Assembly (NCBI GenBank): GCA_040360365.1
Contig: CP136412.1
Direction: 5' to 3' (one strand)
Source of the DNA: Arcanobacterium_A hippocoleae_A
GTDB taxonomy: Bacteria > Actinomycetota > Actinomycetes > Actinomycetales > Actinomycetaceae
DNA length: 64,000 nucleotides
A model generated the notes under the pieces. The model saw nothing but the letters and a program-made list of their open reading frames with translations. It had not been told where the DNA came from and ran no database searches. Shown one piece after another: positions 1-9,394 of the stretch. The translations under genes were made by a program, and so were the position numbers. The stretch's first letter is position 1. Every line of letters begins with the position of its first letter.

Positions 1-438
1 GCAAAGCGGGCAAGTGCCTTCAATGTAGCGGTCCGGCAAGGTATTGCCCGTCTTTGGGTCAATTGCTACCGGCGTTTCCTGCACAATCATATATCCGTTA
101 TCGCGGCATCCGGCGAAGAGCTGCTGCACTACCTGCTCATGATTTACCGTAGTAGTACGGGTAAATAAATCATAGGAAAGCCCGAGATTTACAAGATCTT
201 CAACAATAATCCGGTTGTTCTTATCGGCAAGCTCCTGCGGCGTCATTCCTTCTTTATCTGCAGCCACCATGATTGGCGTACCATGCTCATCAGTACCCGA
301 TACCATCAGCACATCGTGCCCAGCCATTCGCATATACCGCGAGAACACATCGGATGGCACACCGAAACCTGCCACGTGACCAATATGACGAGGGCCATTT
401 GCGTACGGCCAAGCTACTGCAGAAAGAATTTTAGACAT
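1..438 (-). CDS. metG: Methionyl-tRNA synthetase, N-terminal part
   Basis: Charges tRNA-Met with methionine at the expense of ATP in the cytoplasm. Only residues 1-146 are inside the window; the gene runs off the left edge. The class I signature HIGH is at residues 18-21, after AWPYANGPR, and the MetG motif SGTDEHGTP is at residues 47-55. The last visible residues, GTCPLC, look like the first half of the zinc-binding knuckle of the connective-peptide insertion. The ATG at 438 was chosen because it gives the usual short MetG leader (MSKILSAVAWPYANG); no strong Shine-Dalgarno sequence is visible. The frame is intact to the edge. The divergent gene downstream on the plus strand is the nicotinamidase. 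Identification is secure. Confidence 0.95.
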   Translation of the reverse strand, partial: MSKILSAVAWPYANGPRHIGHVAGFGVPSDVFSRYMRMAGHDVLMVSGTDEHGTPIMVAADKEGMTPQELADKNNRIIVEDLVNLGLSYDLFTRTTTVNHEQVVQQLFAGCRDNGYMIVQETPVAIDPKTGNTLPDRYIEGTCPLC

Positions 439-722
439 ACTTCTAGGTTACGGCGTTTACCTTGTTTGAAGCGAATTATTCGGCGATTTTGTGCGCAATT
501 GAGCAGGCGTTATCAGCAATTCAGCTTTAAATTCAGCCCTATTTTCCAGTTTTTTGCTTCTGTTCAGAACAGCAAAATATTTTCCGATTCCGGATTCGCT
601 GATAGTTTATTTATTTACCAGATTTTAATTCCAAAGGGCCGGCAAAGCTAGAATAGTGCCAACATATTTCCGGTTTCCGGCAGGATTTACAAACATCTGC
701 ATGGAGAATTGAGAGGTTTGAA

Positions 723-1944
723 ATGAGCAGCGAAAATCGTGCACTGATTATTGTCGACGTCCAGCTAGCCTTCTGTGAAGGCGGAGTTCTGGGTGTGACC
801 GGCGGAAACGATACCGCCCGCAAGATTGCCGATTTCGTAACAAAAATGCCGACGAATACTCATTCATTGTCACTACCCAGGATTGGCATATTGATCCGGG
901 GAAACATTTTTCCAATAATCCCGATTTTGCACACACCTGGCCGCTGCACGGTTTGGCCGGTACCGCAGAGGCTGAGCTGCATGCGGAGATAGCGGCGCTG
1001 CCTTTTCACGATTCAGTGAAGAAAGGCGAATACACCGGGGCATATTCCGGTTTTGAAGGGAAAATGATTCTGGCGAACCGCTGGAAACGATTCTGCGCAA
1101 TCATCAGATTACCGCAGTTGACGTTGCGGGTATTTCTGAATCATTCTGCGTGAGATACACCGCACTTGATGCGCTGCGTATCGGCTGGCCGGTGCGTGTT
1201 TTCTCTGATTTAACTGTTCCCGTATCTGAGAAACTTGGATTGGAAGCCCGGAAAGAAATGGATGAAGCTGGTATCGAGCAGATTCCATCAAGTGAAGCTT
1301 TTGGTTTCTATCAGGAGCAAGAAAACGTCTCGGCTCCAAGCGATACAGAATCTAACCTGACTTCCGGAAAAATTTCCGGATTTACTTTTGGACGTGCAGA
1401 TTCGTGGGGGAACGATTCGGATGATTCCTGGGACGATTTTGCCGATGAATCCGATGATGAGAGCTATGGCAGCGATTATGATGAAAACGGCGGATCGCGC
1501 TGGGATTTAGATGATTCCTGGAATTCTGACGACGCAGCTTGGGATGATTCCGATTCAGAGTGGGGCGAAGATTTTAATAACGACGGCTATCGCGCCGGTT
1601 TCGAATCAGAAAGTGCTGACGATCCCTCGCCTGATTCTGTGGAAGCAGAAATTGCGGCAGCTACCGGAAAAATGATTCCGGAGGAAACTGGTGCGGATTC
1701 TCCGGGGAAAGCAGCCGCCGTCGGCACGAAACAAATACGCGACGCGGAAAATGCGCCGCACCCGAAGATTAACGCAATGCCGGACGAAGACCTTTCCGCA
1801 CTTGCAGATTTTGCCGATTTCGATCTTAATCTCGACGACTTCGACGATTTAAATATCGACTTTGATGAGGATATTGACTTTTCCGACGAAGCTACCGATG
1901 AAGATTTCGATTTTTCCGATATTGACTTTCGGTTCGATAAATAG
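723..1944 (+). CDS. pncA: Nicotinamidase with long acidic C-terminal tail (two apparent undercalls)
   Basis: Hydrolyses nicotinamide to nicotinate for NAD salvage. The catalytic triad is visible: Asp in IIVDVQ (residue 12), Lys in SVKKGEY and Cys in GISESFCVRY. The metal ligands are in TTQDWHIDPGKHF. Reading continuously needs one extra A near 845 and one near 1063; with both added the gene is 1224 nt, 407 residues. The amidase domain ends near residue 200. The remaining about 200 residues, in the same frame with no stop between, are very rich in D, E, S, W and F (for example DDSWDDFADESDDESYG, and near the end DFDLNLDDFDDLNIDFDEDI). I know of no nicotinamidase with such a tail; its role is unknown. 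SD AGAGG lies upstream of the ATG. The gene converges on the MMPL gene across a shared terminator. Confidence 0.88.
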
Positions 1945-1977
1945 TTCCTGCGATTAATTTGATCTGAAATAATCCGG

Positions 1978-2020
1978 AAAAATAGCGGGTTAAAAAATAG
2001 CGGGTTAAAAAATAGCGGGG
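1978..2020. repeat. Three tandem copies of a 15-bp A-rich unit
   Basis: Three head-to-tail copies of AAAAAATAGCGGGTT (the first lacks one A) sit directly after the pncA stop. The last copy runs into the left arm of the bidirectional terminator, because its AGCGGG is the start of the stem. This looks like local slippage duplication of the terminator's upstream flank. Confidence 0.85.
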
Positions 2021-2051
2021 TTCCTGAGTACTTAACTTCCAGAACCCCGCT
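2014..2051. terminator. Bidirectional terminator between pncA and MMPL gene
   Basis: Perfect 10-bp stem AGCGGGGTTC / GAACCCCGCT with an 18-nt spacer, placed between two convergent genes. A-rich sequence on the left gives a U-tract for the minus-strand transcript. Confidence 0.8.
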
Positions 2052-2079
2052 AAGACATCCGCAGATTATCTGCTGACTG

Positions 2080-4448
2080 TTATTTTCCCTTTTCGCTTGC
2101 AGCTACTTTTCGCGAAGTCCACGGCCACCAGACCGGACGCCCGATATCGTAAACCAATCCTGGAATCAGCAGCGAACGCACAATAAAAGTATCAATCAGA
2201 ATCCCCAATGCAACAATAATCGCCAGCTGCAGCATAAAGAGCAGCGGTACTACTCCAAGCGCCGCAAACGTCGCGGCAAGCACGATACCGGCAGAAGTGA
2301 TTACCCCGCCGGTAACCGTCACCCCGCGAATCACACCAGAATGCGTATCGGATCTAATCGATTCCTCACGCACACGCGACATTAAGAAAATCGTGTAATC
2401 GATGCCGAGCGCGACAAGGAAAACAAAAGAGTAAATCGGCACAGTCGCATCAGCACCCGGATAATCAAGCACATAATCAAAAAGCAGTTTCGCAATGCCG
2501 AGAGTTGCCCCGAACGAAATCAAATTCGCGATAAGCAGCAGCAGCGGCGCGACGATTGAGCGCAGCAACAACATCAGCATAATAAAAATTACGCCAAGTA
2601 CGACGGGCACAATCTTCTGAAAATCGCTATTTGCAGTATTTTGCGTGTCGAGCGCCTGCGCTGCCGGACCGCCGACCAACGCGTCCGGATCCATTTTATG
2701 CACCGCCGCCCGAATATCAGCCACAACCTTTCGTGAAGCAATATCTTCTGCCGGCATTTCCGTGGTCACATTCAAAAGAACTTTCCCATCCACAACGGTT
2801 GGCTCAGGGAGCTTATCTCCCGCTGCCTGCATCTGCATTGCGGCAGCGGCTTCCGGCGGGAGTCCTTGCGCACTGGAACCAGGATTTGGCTGCCCGTGCG
2901 CTGCTTGTTCTTGAGCTGTGACTTGTGCGCTTTGCGAACCTTGCGCACCTTGCGCACCTTGTACACCTTCAGGCATTCCTGCCGGCATTGCAGATTCGCT
3001 TTGCACTGCAACAGAATCAACTCCGGAAATCTGTTCAATCTCTGCCTTTGCCTGCGCAAACTTTTCTTTCGCCACAACCACCGTCGTCGGCTGAGAAGAT
3101 CCTGCTGCAAACTTCTCTGCAAGCAGTTCAAAACCCGCCACAGCATCAGTCCGCTTCAGAAAAGAATCAAGCGTAGAAGTACCGGAAGCCCGGAAACTTG
3201 GGGCAAACGCCGCAAAAATAACGAGCACTGCCAGTACGCTAACCCACACTGGACGCGCCTTTTTCCCCACAAACTTTGCCGTTTTCCCCCAAAAACCATG
3301 ATTTTCAAACAGCGCCGCTTCACCGTGCGCATGAACTTTAATTTTCGCCGGCCAGAACATGATTTTTTCGTGTCCGCGCGGCAATAACAAAATACCTGGA
3401 AGCAAAGTCAGCGCCGCAATCATTGCAAAAACAATCCCAATTGCCGCAATCGGACCAAGTGAAGCCGTCGAGGAAAGGTCAGAAATCATCAGTGTCAGCA
3501 AGCCGGCAATTACTGTGCCGCCGGAAGCGAGAATTGGCTCCCACGAACCTTTCACCGCAATCGCCATTGCACGCATCGGCGAATCCGCTGCTCCGATTTC
3601 TTCACGGTACCGCGCAATCATCAGCAAGCAGTAGTCAGTTGTCGCACCAATAACAAGAATTGCCAGAATACCTTGAGTTTGTGAATTAAGCGCAAACACG
3701 TCAGCTTTCGCCAGTTCAAAAACCACCCACACTGCCGCGCACAACGCGGCCATTGAAGTGAAAAGTACTGCAACCGGCATTAACACGTAACGGTACACAA
3801 CCACCAAAATCACAAAGACCAGCGCCAGCGTTACCAGCAGCAAAGTTAAATCGATTCCGGCGAAAGCGGCAGTAAGGTCTGCAACAATCCCCGCCGGTCC
3901 GCTCACATTCACTTGCACATTTGCTGCGGCAAGATCCCCGGCAGCTGCTTCTGCACGAAGCACGGAAATTAACGTGTTCAGCTGCTTATTACCGTCGCTG
4001 TCAAGCTCATTTGCCTTTGCCGAGTCAATTGCAGCAGGCATTAGCGCCGCAGTGCGATCAGCATTAGGAATCACCGGAATTGGGTTGGAAATCAAATCTG
4101 CCAACTTCACACCATCGGAAATTTCAAGATTCGGAATCTTTTCGGCAAATTCTTTCAAAGCCGCAAACTGTTCTGCTGAAAGCTCTTCACCATCTTTCGA
4201 AGATGCTGCAAGTAAAGCTGGAATAGTCTGAGATTCGCTAAATTCTTTTGCCTGCTGGTCAGCAAGCGTGGATTCAGCCGATGCCGGCAAGAAAACCGCA
4301 GCATTATTTTCCGCCACGGTAGAAATTTTCCCTTGCGCCATTCCGCCAAAAGCTAATGCGGCAAGCCAAAGCAGCAATAAAAGAATCCGCAGCGGAATTG
4401 CTTTTTCGAGGTCAGAAAGTTGAGCATCCGATCTGTGCGCGTATGCAT
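2080..4448 (-). CDS. MMPL/RND-superfamily membrane exporter
   Basis: Proton-driven RND transporter of the MMPL type, in the cytoplasmic membrane; substrates in this family are lipids or drugs, and the substrate here is unknown. It shows the duplicated layout: helix 1 (IPLRILLLLLWLAALAF), an external loop of about 150 residues, five helices, then helix 7, a second loop and five helices. The second loop has an unusual stretch rich in GAQ, Q and P (residues roughly 490-560). The annotated start is ATG 4448, preceded by GGAG at 5-nt spacing. It joins the long frame only if one base is missing just downstream, which fits the undercalling seen across the window. Without that assumption the frame opens with a TTG at 4476 and no SD. 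Confidence 0.88.
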
Positions 4449-4748
4449 AAGTTCTCCAAATTCCAATCAGTAACAATCGAGAAACGGTAAAAATTAAACA
4501 ACTTTTGTTTTGTAAACATTACCCTGCACATTTATCAAGAAAACGCTTCCGAAGAGAAAAGGGGCGCTATCTCACCTATTTACCGGAAAGTAATTATAGC
4601 AAAGCCAAAAATTCTTAACATTCGCGGGAATTACCGGATTTTCCGCCAACCGTTTCCGCGGGTGCAGATATTAAACATGGCGAAGCAGAGATTCTCATCT
4701 TCCAATCTGCTCCGCCCCGTAAAAGCTCGCTGCCGTGCTATCCCAAAC

Positions 4749-5584
4749 TTATTCCTGTGCTGCAAGCGCAGCCTGAAAAAGTTCATTCTTCCGCAAACCA
4801 TGTTTGCGCGCCACATAGCCTGCAGCATCCTTTAACCGCAGCCCGAGCCGCGACAGTTCAAGCACGTCCGGAACAAGAGCTGTGAGCAGCGAATGCGAAT
4901 TATCAGCAGAACCGGGAGCACCCTCTACCACGACCGCAATTTCACCGCGCACTTCCCCGCTGTTTGCCCAATCTTGAAGTGCGCCGAGCCGATTCCGAAT
5001 CACTTCCTCATGCACTTTCGTAAGTTCTCGGCAAATAGCCGCACGTCTTTCAGCGCCAAACGCCTCCGCCATATCAGCCAAAGTTTGTGCAAGGCGCCGA
5101 GGTGATTCAAAGAAAATCATTGTGCGCCGCTCATCGGCAAGTTCCATTAGCATTTTTCCCGCTCTCCGTCTTTCCGCGGTAAAAAGCCTTCAAAAGTAAA
5201 ACGATTTGCAGGAATTCCCGAAATCGCCAAAGCAGTTACCGGCGCCGACGGGCCAGGAATAACTGTGAGAGCGGCACTTTCCCGGGCAGCAAGTGCCGCG
5301 AGCCGGTATCCGGGATCAGATACCGACGGCATGCCAGCGTCGCTCACCACGACTACACTCTTCCCAGCTTGTGAAGCGGCAATGAGTTCCGGGGCTTTTT
5401 CCGCTTCATTGTGGTCGTGGTAAGGAATTACCGGAGCATGAATCTTTACACCAAGGCGGCCAACCAGATTCAGCAGCCTCCGAGTATCTTCAGCCGCGAT
5501 AATATCTGCCGTCGTAAGAGCTTCACGTAAGCGCGGTGAAGCGTCAGAATCGTTACCAAGAGGAGTGCCCGCGAGAATAATCAT
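4749..5584 (-). CDS. rsmI: 16S rRNA (cytidine1402-2'-O)-methyltransferase
   Basis: Methylates the ribose of C1402 in 16S rRNA using S-adenosylmethionine. Tetrapyrrole-methylase fold: N-terminal LAGTPLGNDSDASPR, then AEDTRRLL, the glycine/serine region VVVVSDAGMPSVSDPGYRL and IPGPSAPVTALAISG, then GFLPRKDGER and FFESPRRL. It breaks at about 5155, where a run of five As needs six (GEREKMLMELADERR); repaired it is 837 nt, 278 residues, the normal family length. The start ATG at 5584 matches the conserved MIILAGTPLGN opening. The C-terminal RLKDAAGYVARKHGLRKNEL region is the small helical domain seen in RsmI. Confidence 0.94.
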
Positions 5585-5720
5585 GCTTTTATCGTCTCAT
5601 ATCCGACTAGAAGTTTTATATCCTGCAGATTGTCGGATATTTTCCACCGCATTCGCAATACTCGCAGCAGGAACTTATTTTTGTTGCATCGGGGACGGCA
5701 ATGCGCGTTTCCGCTGCGCA

Positions 5721-6297
5721 ACTTATGGCGGGAAGTCAGGTTCGTTACATAAATTAACGACGGACATACCAACACCACGTAAGTAATGGCAAGAAGTCAT
5801 TTTCATTACGTAACTGGTGGCAAGAACTTGGGCTGTATCTTTCACCGGCGAAAGCACTTGCGTTTGCGCTGGTCACAGGATCGCGATAACGACAGCACTC
5901 CCGTCGTTAATCAAAACTGCCGATTTCGCCACCACTTACGTAAACATACAGAGCATTTCGCCACCAGTTGCGTAGGCTCGTGCCCGTCTCAGTTCCGACG
6001 GACACACTCCCGCAGCTCGAAAATGTGCAGATCTTTTTCGTTGGGTCTGGTTTGGCCGGTTCCAAGCGGTGTTTTTGCACAGCGGTCAGGCTTGATCTAT
6101 GCAAAAACACCGCTTTCCACCCGAACACGCACCGGCTTTTTATTCCACTAAGCCGGACAAAAATGCGAAAAGCCGTCAAAGCCGATCCCGCCACCAGTTA
6201 CGTAATCACACAGGACATTTCGCCGCCGCTCACGTACAATCGCAAGTACTTCGCCGCCGGTTACGTCAGGCGACACTCGCGACGTAAACAAAAATAG
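5721..6297 (+). repeat. Dispersed non-coding element, copy A (array module + hairpin module + partial arms)
   Basis: First of five larger copies in the window. Left arms (units such as TTACGTAACTGGTGGCAAG) occupy about 5721-5830, followed by a core of about 95 bp containing GGTCACAGG and CCGTCGTTAATCAAAACTG. Right arms in inverted orientation (GCCACCAGTTGCGTA) start near 5930. The hairpin module follows at 5977-6122, and a further set of right arms at 6188-6270. No reading frame here resembles a protein, and each frame crossing it is a chance ORF. All copies in the window have the same orientation. Nothing else is seen in this gap up to 6480. Confidence 0.8.
6064..6115 (+). repeat. Perfect 16-bp-stem hairpin inside element copy A
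   Basis: AAGCGGTGTTTTTGCA pairs perfectly with TGCAAAAACACCGCTT around a 20-nt loop. The same hairpin, loop included apart from one base, recurs at 47168-47219, and a decayed version at 14238-14288. No U-tract follows, so it is not a typical terminator. Confidence 0.9.
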
Positions 6298-6483
6298 GGC
6301 TAGCGAACAAAAGTTATTGATTTTGGGTTAGTAGTCGTTTTGGTATGGGGTGGATGTGTGAAGGTTGTCCAGTCGATTCCGATGCCTCACCGTTGGTGTA
6401 CGGGCTAGCGGGGAAAGTTGGTGTTATTCAGGTTGAGATGGTTAATAGCCTTGCTTCAGCTGAACTCCAAACCCTAAAAAGGC

Positions 6484-6510
6484 ATAAAAAAATCGGACCC
6501 CATTGTCCGC
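6484..6510 (-). terminator. Intrinsic terminator of the 35-residue small gene
   Basis: Read on the minus strand: CGGAC, six-base loop, GTCCG, then A and seven Ts. It lies about 40 nt beyond the small gene's stop codon. Confidence 0.75.
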
Positions 6511-6547
6511 TTTCCTTGTTTGTTATTTACTTGTATTGAAATCCAGA

Positions 6548-6655
6548 TTACTTATCACCTAAGATTTCTGCGTTCAATATTGCCTGGTAAGCTTTCGCTT
6601 CTACCATCTGGCTTCCACGAACTTCGTGGTGACGTGATTTCTTAAAGAAACGCAT
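6548..6655 (-). CDS. Small basic protein of 35 residues
   Basis: Too short for ordinary ORF calling, but very well framed as a gene. A near-perfect SD (AGGAGGTGA) lies 7 nt before ATG 6655, there is an uninterrupted frame of 36 codons, and an intrinsic terminator follows. The product starts MRFFKKSRHH and ends ILNAEILGDK. The first half is basic and the second half (MVEAKAYQAILNAEIL) could form an amphipathic helix. There is no signal peptide or membrane segment. An inverted repeat at 6701-6730 precedes it, between this gene and the end of the aldehyde dehydrogenase, so it may have its own transcript. I do not recognise the family and assign no function. Confidence 0.7.
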   Translation of the reverse strand: MRFFKKSRHHEVRGSQMVEAKAYQAILNAEILGDK

Positions 6656-6700
6656 CTGCTATTCACCTCCTTTTATCAACTCCTTTCAAATATTTTCGGT

Positions 6701-6730
6701 ATTTACCGCCCGTAAAAACAAGCGGTAAAT
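6701..6730. other. Inverted repeat upstream of the small gene
   Basis: ATTTACCGC and GCGGTAAAT form a 9-bp stem around 12 nt. It lies downstream of the aldehyde dehydrogenase and upstream of the 35-residue gene. There is no U-tract, so it may be a processing or operator-like site rather than a terminator. Confidence 0.5.
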
Positions 6731-6829
6731 TCTTTCAAGACCCAGCAGGCCTTTCGTCTTATATTCTACACCCTGTTTCCGGAACAGACACTATGGCATT
6801 AGGCACATACGGCAGCAAAGCTGCAGGGA

Positions 6830-8649
6830 TTATCTCCGCATACCTCGCCGCAGCTGCACATATCCGCTAAGTAAACGCGCCCAGGTTTTCTCGCCAAGCC
6901 ATTTCGGTGCAGCAAGATGCATTAGCTTTTGTACCGCAACGGTACGAACATCACAATATTTCAAAATCCCTTCCGGCCCGTGGCGATGCCCCACTCCAGA
7001 ATCTTTCATTCCGCCGCTTGGCGCCGCAATCGACCCCCACGCTGCAGCATATCCGTCGTTCACATTCACCGATCCGGCGTTTATGCGTGCAGCAAGTGCT
7101 TCTCCCGCCCGTAAATCTCCCGTCCACACTGCACTGTTTAGCCCATACCGCGTATTATTCACGAGCCGCAGTGCTTCTTCGTCAGATTCCACCCGATATA
7201 GTGAAACCACAGGTCCGAAAGTTTCTTCGGCATAAATTTTCATCTGCGGCGTAACCCCGGTGAGAATTGTCGGCGCAACTGCGCGCTGAGAAATCTGCGG
7301 CAGCAGTTCTCCGCCTGCAAGTACCTGCGCCCCTTTGCGACGGCATCTTGCACATGCGAAAGCACTTTCGTTACCTGCGTATCAGAAATCAGCGGTCCGA
7401 TATCGCTCTTCCAGTCCAGGGCCGCGTCTACTTTCAACTTGTTCGTCACCCGCACAAATTCGGAGACGAATTCATCCCAGATTTCGCTGCGGATATAAAT
7501 CCGTTCCATCGAAACGCATAGCTGCCCAGACGAAGCGAAACTTGCCTTTGCGGCAGCTTTTGCGGCGCGCTTCACCGGAGCATCTGCACGCACAATCATC
7601 GCATTCTTCCCGCCAAGTTCAGCCGAATAACCGACTAGCTGCGCACCGGCGAGCGCACCAATTTCCTTTCCGGTTGCGGTTGATCCAGTGAACATCATGT
7701 AATCACATTCGGCAATCATTGCCGGCCCAAGTTCCCGCCCGGATCCAATCACAATCTGGAAAACACCGCTGGGCAGCCCGGCACGTGCAAGCAAAGCCGC
7801 AGCTGCGATTGCTGAGTAAGGCGTGAGCGAATCAGGTTTAAGTATGACGGTATTTCCAGCCATCAATGCGGCTGCCGCATCGGATATGGCGAGAGTCAGC
7901 GGATAGTTCCACGGTGAAATAACCGCAACCGCGCCTTTTGGCTGGTATTGCACGCAGGCGCGAGTCAATATCGGCACGGCGCCAGAAACACTTCGCGGAC
8001 GCAGAAACTTTTCTGCATATTTCGCATAATAAAGTGTATTTGTTAATACGTCATACACTTCTTCATATGCTGAACCTCGCGACTTCCCATTTTCCCACTG
8101 CAGCACATCAAGTATCTCTTCACGAAATTTCAGCACTTCGTCCGCGAAGCGCGAAAGTATCCGCTTGCGTTCTTTAAATCCGACGTTTCGCCAGTGCGTT
8201 CCCGCCTCCCGTGCTGCAGCAAAAATCTGCGGGATATCGTCTGCAGCTACCGTAGGCAGAGAACCAATCTCGCTGCCGGTTAACGCCGCAAACTTAACTG
8301 CACTATTTGCTTCTCCAGCTGCGCCTTTCGCGCAAAATCTGCTCGGGTTGGGCGCGATTTTCGCCAGTGAAGCACGTGCTTGCTGATCAATCGCAGCAAA
8401 TTTACGGGCGCGTTTTTGCGCGTATTTTTCCTGAACACTCTCACCTTGCACATACCCGCTGCGCACATACCCGCCGTGCGCACACTCTTCGGCACCTTGC
8501 GCATGTTTTTCAGTATAAAATTTTTCACTGTCTAATTTTTCAGCGTCTAATTTTTCACTGTCGATTTTTTCAGCGTCTAATTTTTCACTGTCGATTTTTT
8601 CAGCGTCAAAGGTTTTAGCGGCTTGCCCGCGCGGATTCACTTCAGTCAT
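6830..8649 (-). CDS. NAD(P)-dependent aldehyde dehydrogenase, succinate-semialdehyde type
   Basis: Oxidises an aldehyde to the acid with NAD(P)+. Family landmarks: SPWNYPLTLA and the GSTATG cofactor site, the general base in ELGGKNAM, the nucleophilic Cys in SSGQLCVSMERIYI, and ETFGPVV near the C-terminus. The frame breaks at about 7331, where a run of four Gs needs five; repaired it is 1821 nt, 606 residues. That is about 100 longer than typical because of an N-terminal extension. The extension begins with tandem pentapeptides of the form (S/A)EK(I/L)D, encoded by a 30-bp DNA repeat at 8525-8605, then a Gly/Gln/Tyr-rich stretch. Start ATG 8649 (MTEVNPRG) is chosen over an upstream TTG; SD is weak. 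The real substrate cannot be told from sequence. Confidence 0.9.
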
Positions 8650-8816
8650 GAAACAATTCTGCCCGGAACGCAAACAAAATTGCAGCTGTTCACATTAATG
8701 CACACTAATATTCTCCGGCAGCGAACCAGCAAAACTGCTTATCTCATCCTCAAGACTTTAGTCCTTAACTGCGGTAGAGTTGGGAGCAGCAGATTTTAAG
8801 TTCAAAGGAGACAAAG

Positions 8817-9179
8817 ATGTCTAGTCAGAAAACGGGATCAAACCTGAAATTAGTATTTCACGTAAACGAAAATGACCGCTGGCCGTTTACGCTCCGGTCT
8901 GTCAGCAATTTGGTTCACTCTGCAGAACACGGCAAAGCCGTCGTAGTGGTAAACGGCAGTGCTGTCCGCTCATTTTCCCAGCTTGAGCTAGAACCAATGC
9001 GTTTTGCGAAAATTAAGGAGTTAGCGGACGCCGGCGTAAGGTTCGTACTCTGCGAAGTCGCCTTAAATGAACGCCAAATTAAACGCGAACTCATCCCGGA
9101 CTATGTGGAAACTGTGCCTGCCGGAATCGTCGAAATTGCAAAACTGCAAAGTGAAGGATACGGGTACGTAAAAGCATAA
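8817..9179 (+). CDS. DsrE-family protein
   Basis: A 120-residue cytoplasmic protein of the DsrE/DsrF-like fold, whose members take part in sulfur relay or act as small oligomeric proteins. Typical features are the N-terminal strand LKLVFHVNEND, the AVVVVNGSAVRSF segment, and the C-terminal GVRFVLCEVALNERQI carrying the single cysteine in the position often used by the family. The SD AAGGAGA lies close to the ATG at 8817. It stands alone: the aldehyde dehydrogenase is divergent and the SNF2 helicase follows after 215 bp. The biological role is unknown; a link to the TusA/TsuA genes at 61-62.6 kb is possible but not shown. Confidence 0.8.
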   Translation: MSSQKTGSNLKLVFHVNENDRWPFTLRSVSNLVHSAEHGKAVVVVNGSAVRSFSQLELEPMRFAKIKELADAGVRFVLCEVALNERQIKRELIPDYVETVPAGIVEIAKLQSEGYGYVKA

Positions 9180-9394
9180 TCAGTAAACGCGTAAATATAC
9201 CGAAATTTACACCGTTATTCACAAAAGCAAATCTGCGTTTACATATCGTTTCAAACACAGACTTCCGCATATTTCATACCTGACTTTGCATAAAATACGC
9301 GCATGGATTCAGGCAATTCGCGCAAATAAGTTCACGAAAAATGTGTTTTCGAAATTCCAACTCAACTCTCACCCGTCGAAAACCATGAATTACA

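Noticed and set aside
2631..3387. Long open frames opposite the MMPL gene
   Set aside because: Shadow frames of the GAQ-rich loop of MMPL; no starts with SD and no protein-like composition.
6345..6539. Plus-strand 64-codon frame
   Set aside because: No SD, no family, and it overlaps the terminator of the well-supported minus-strand small gene.
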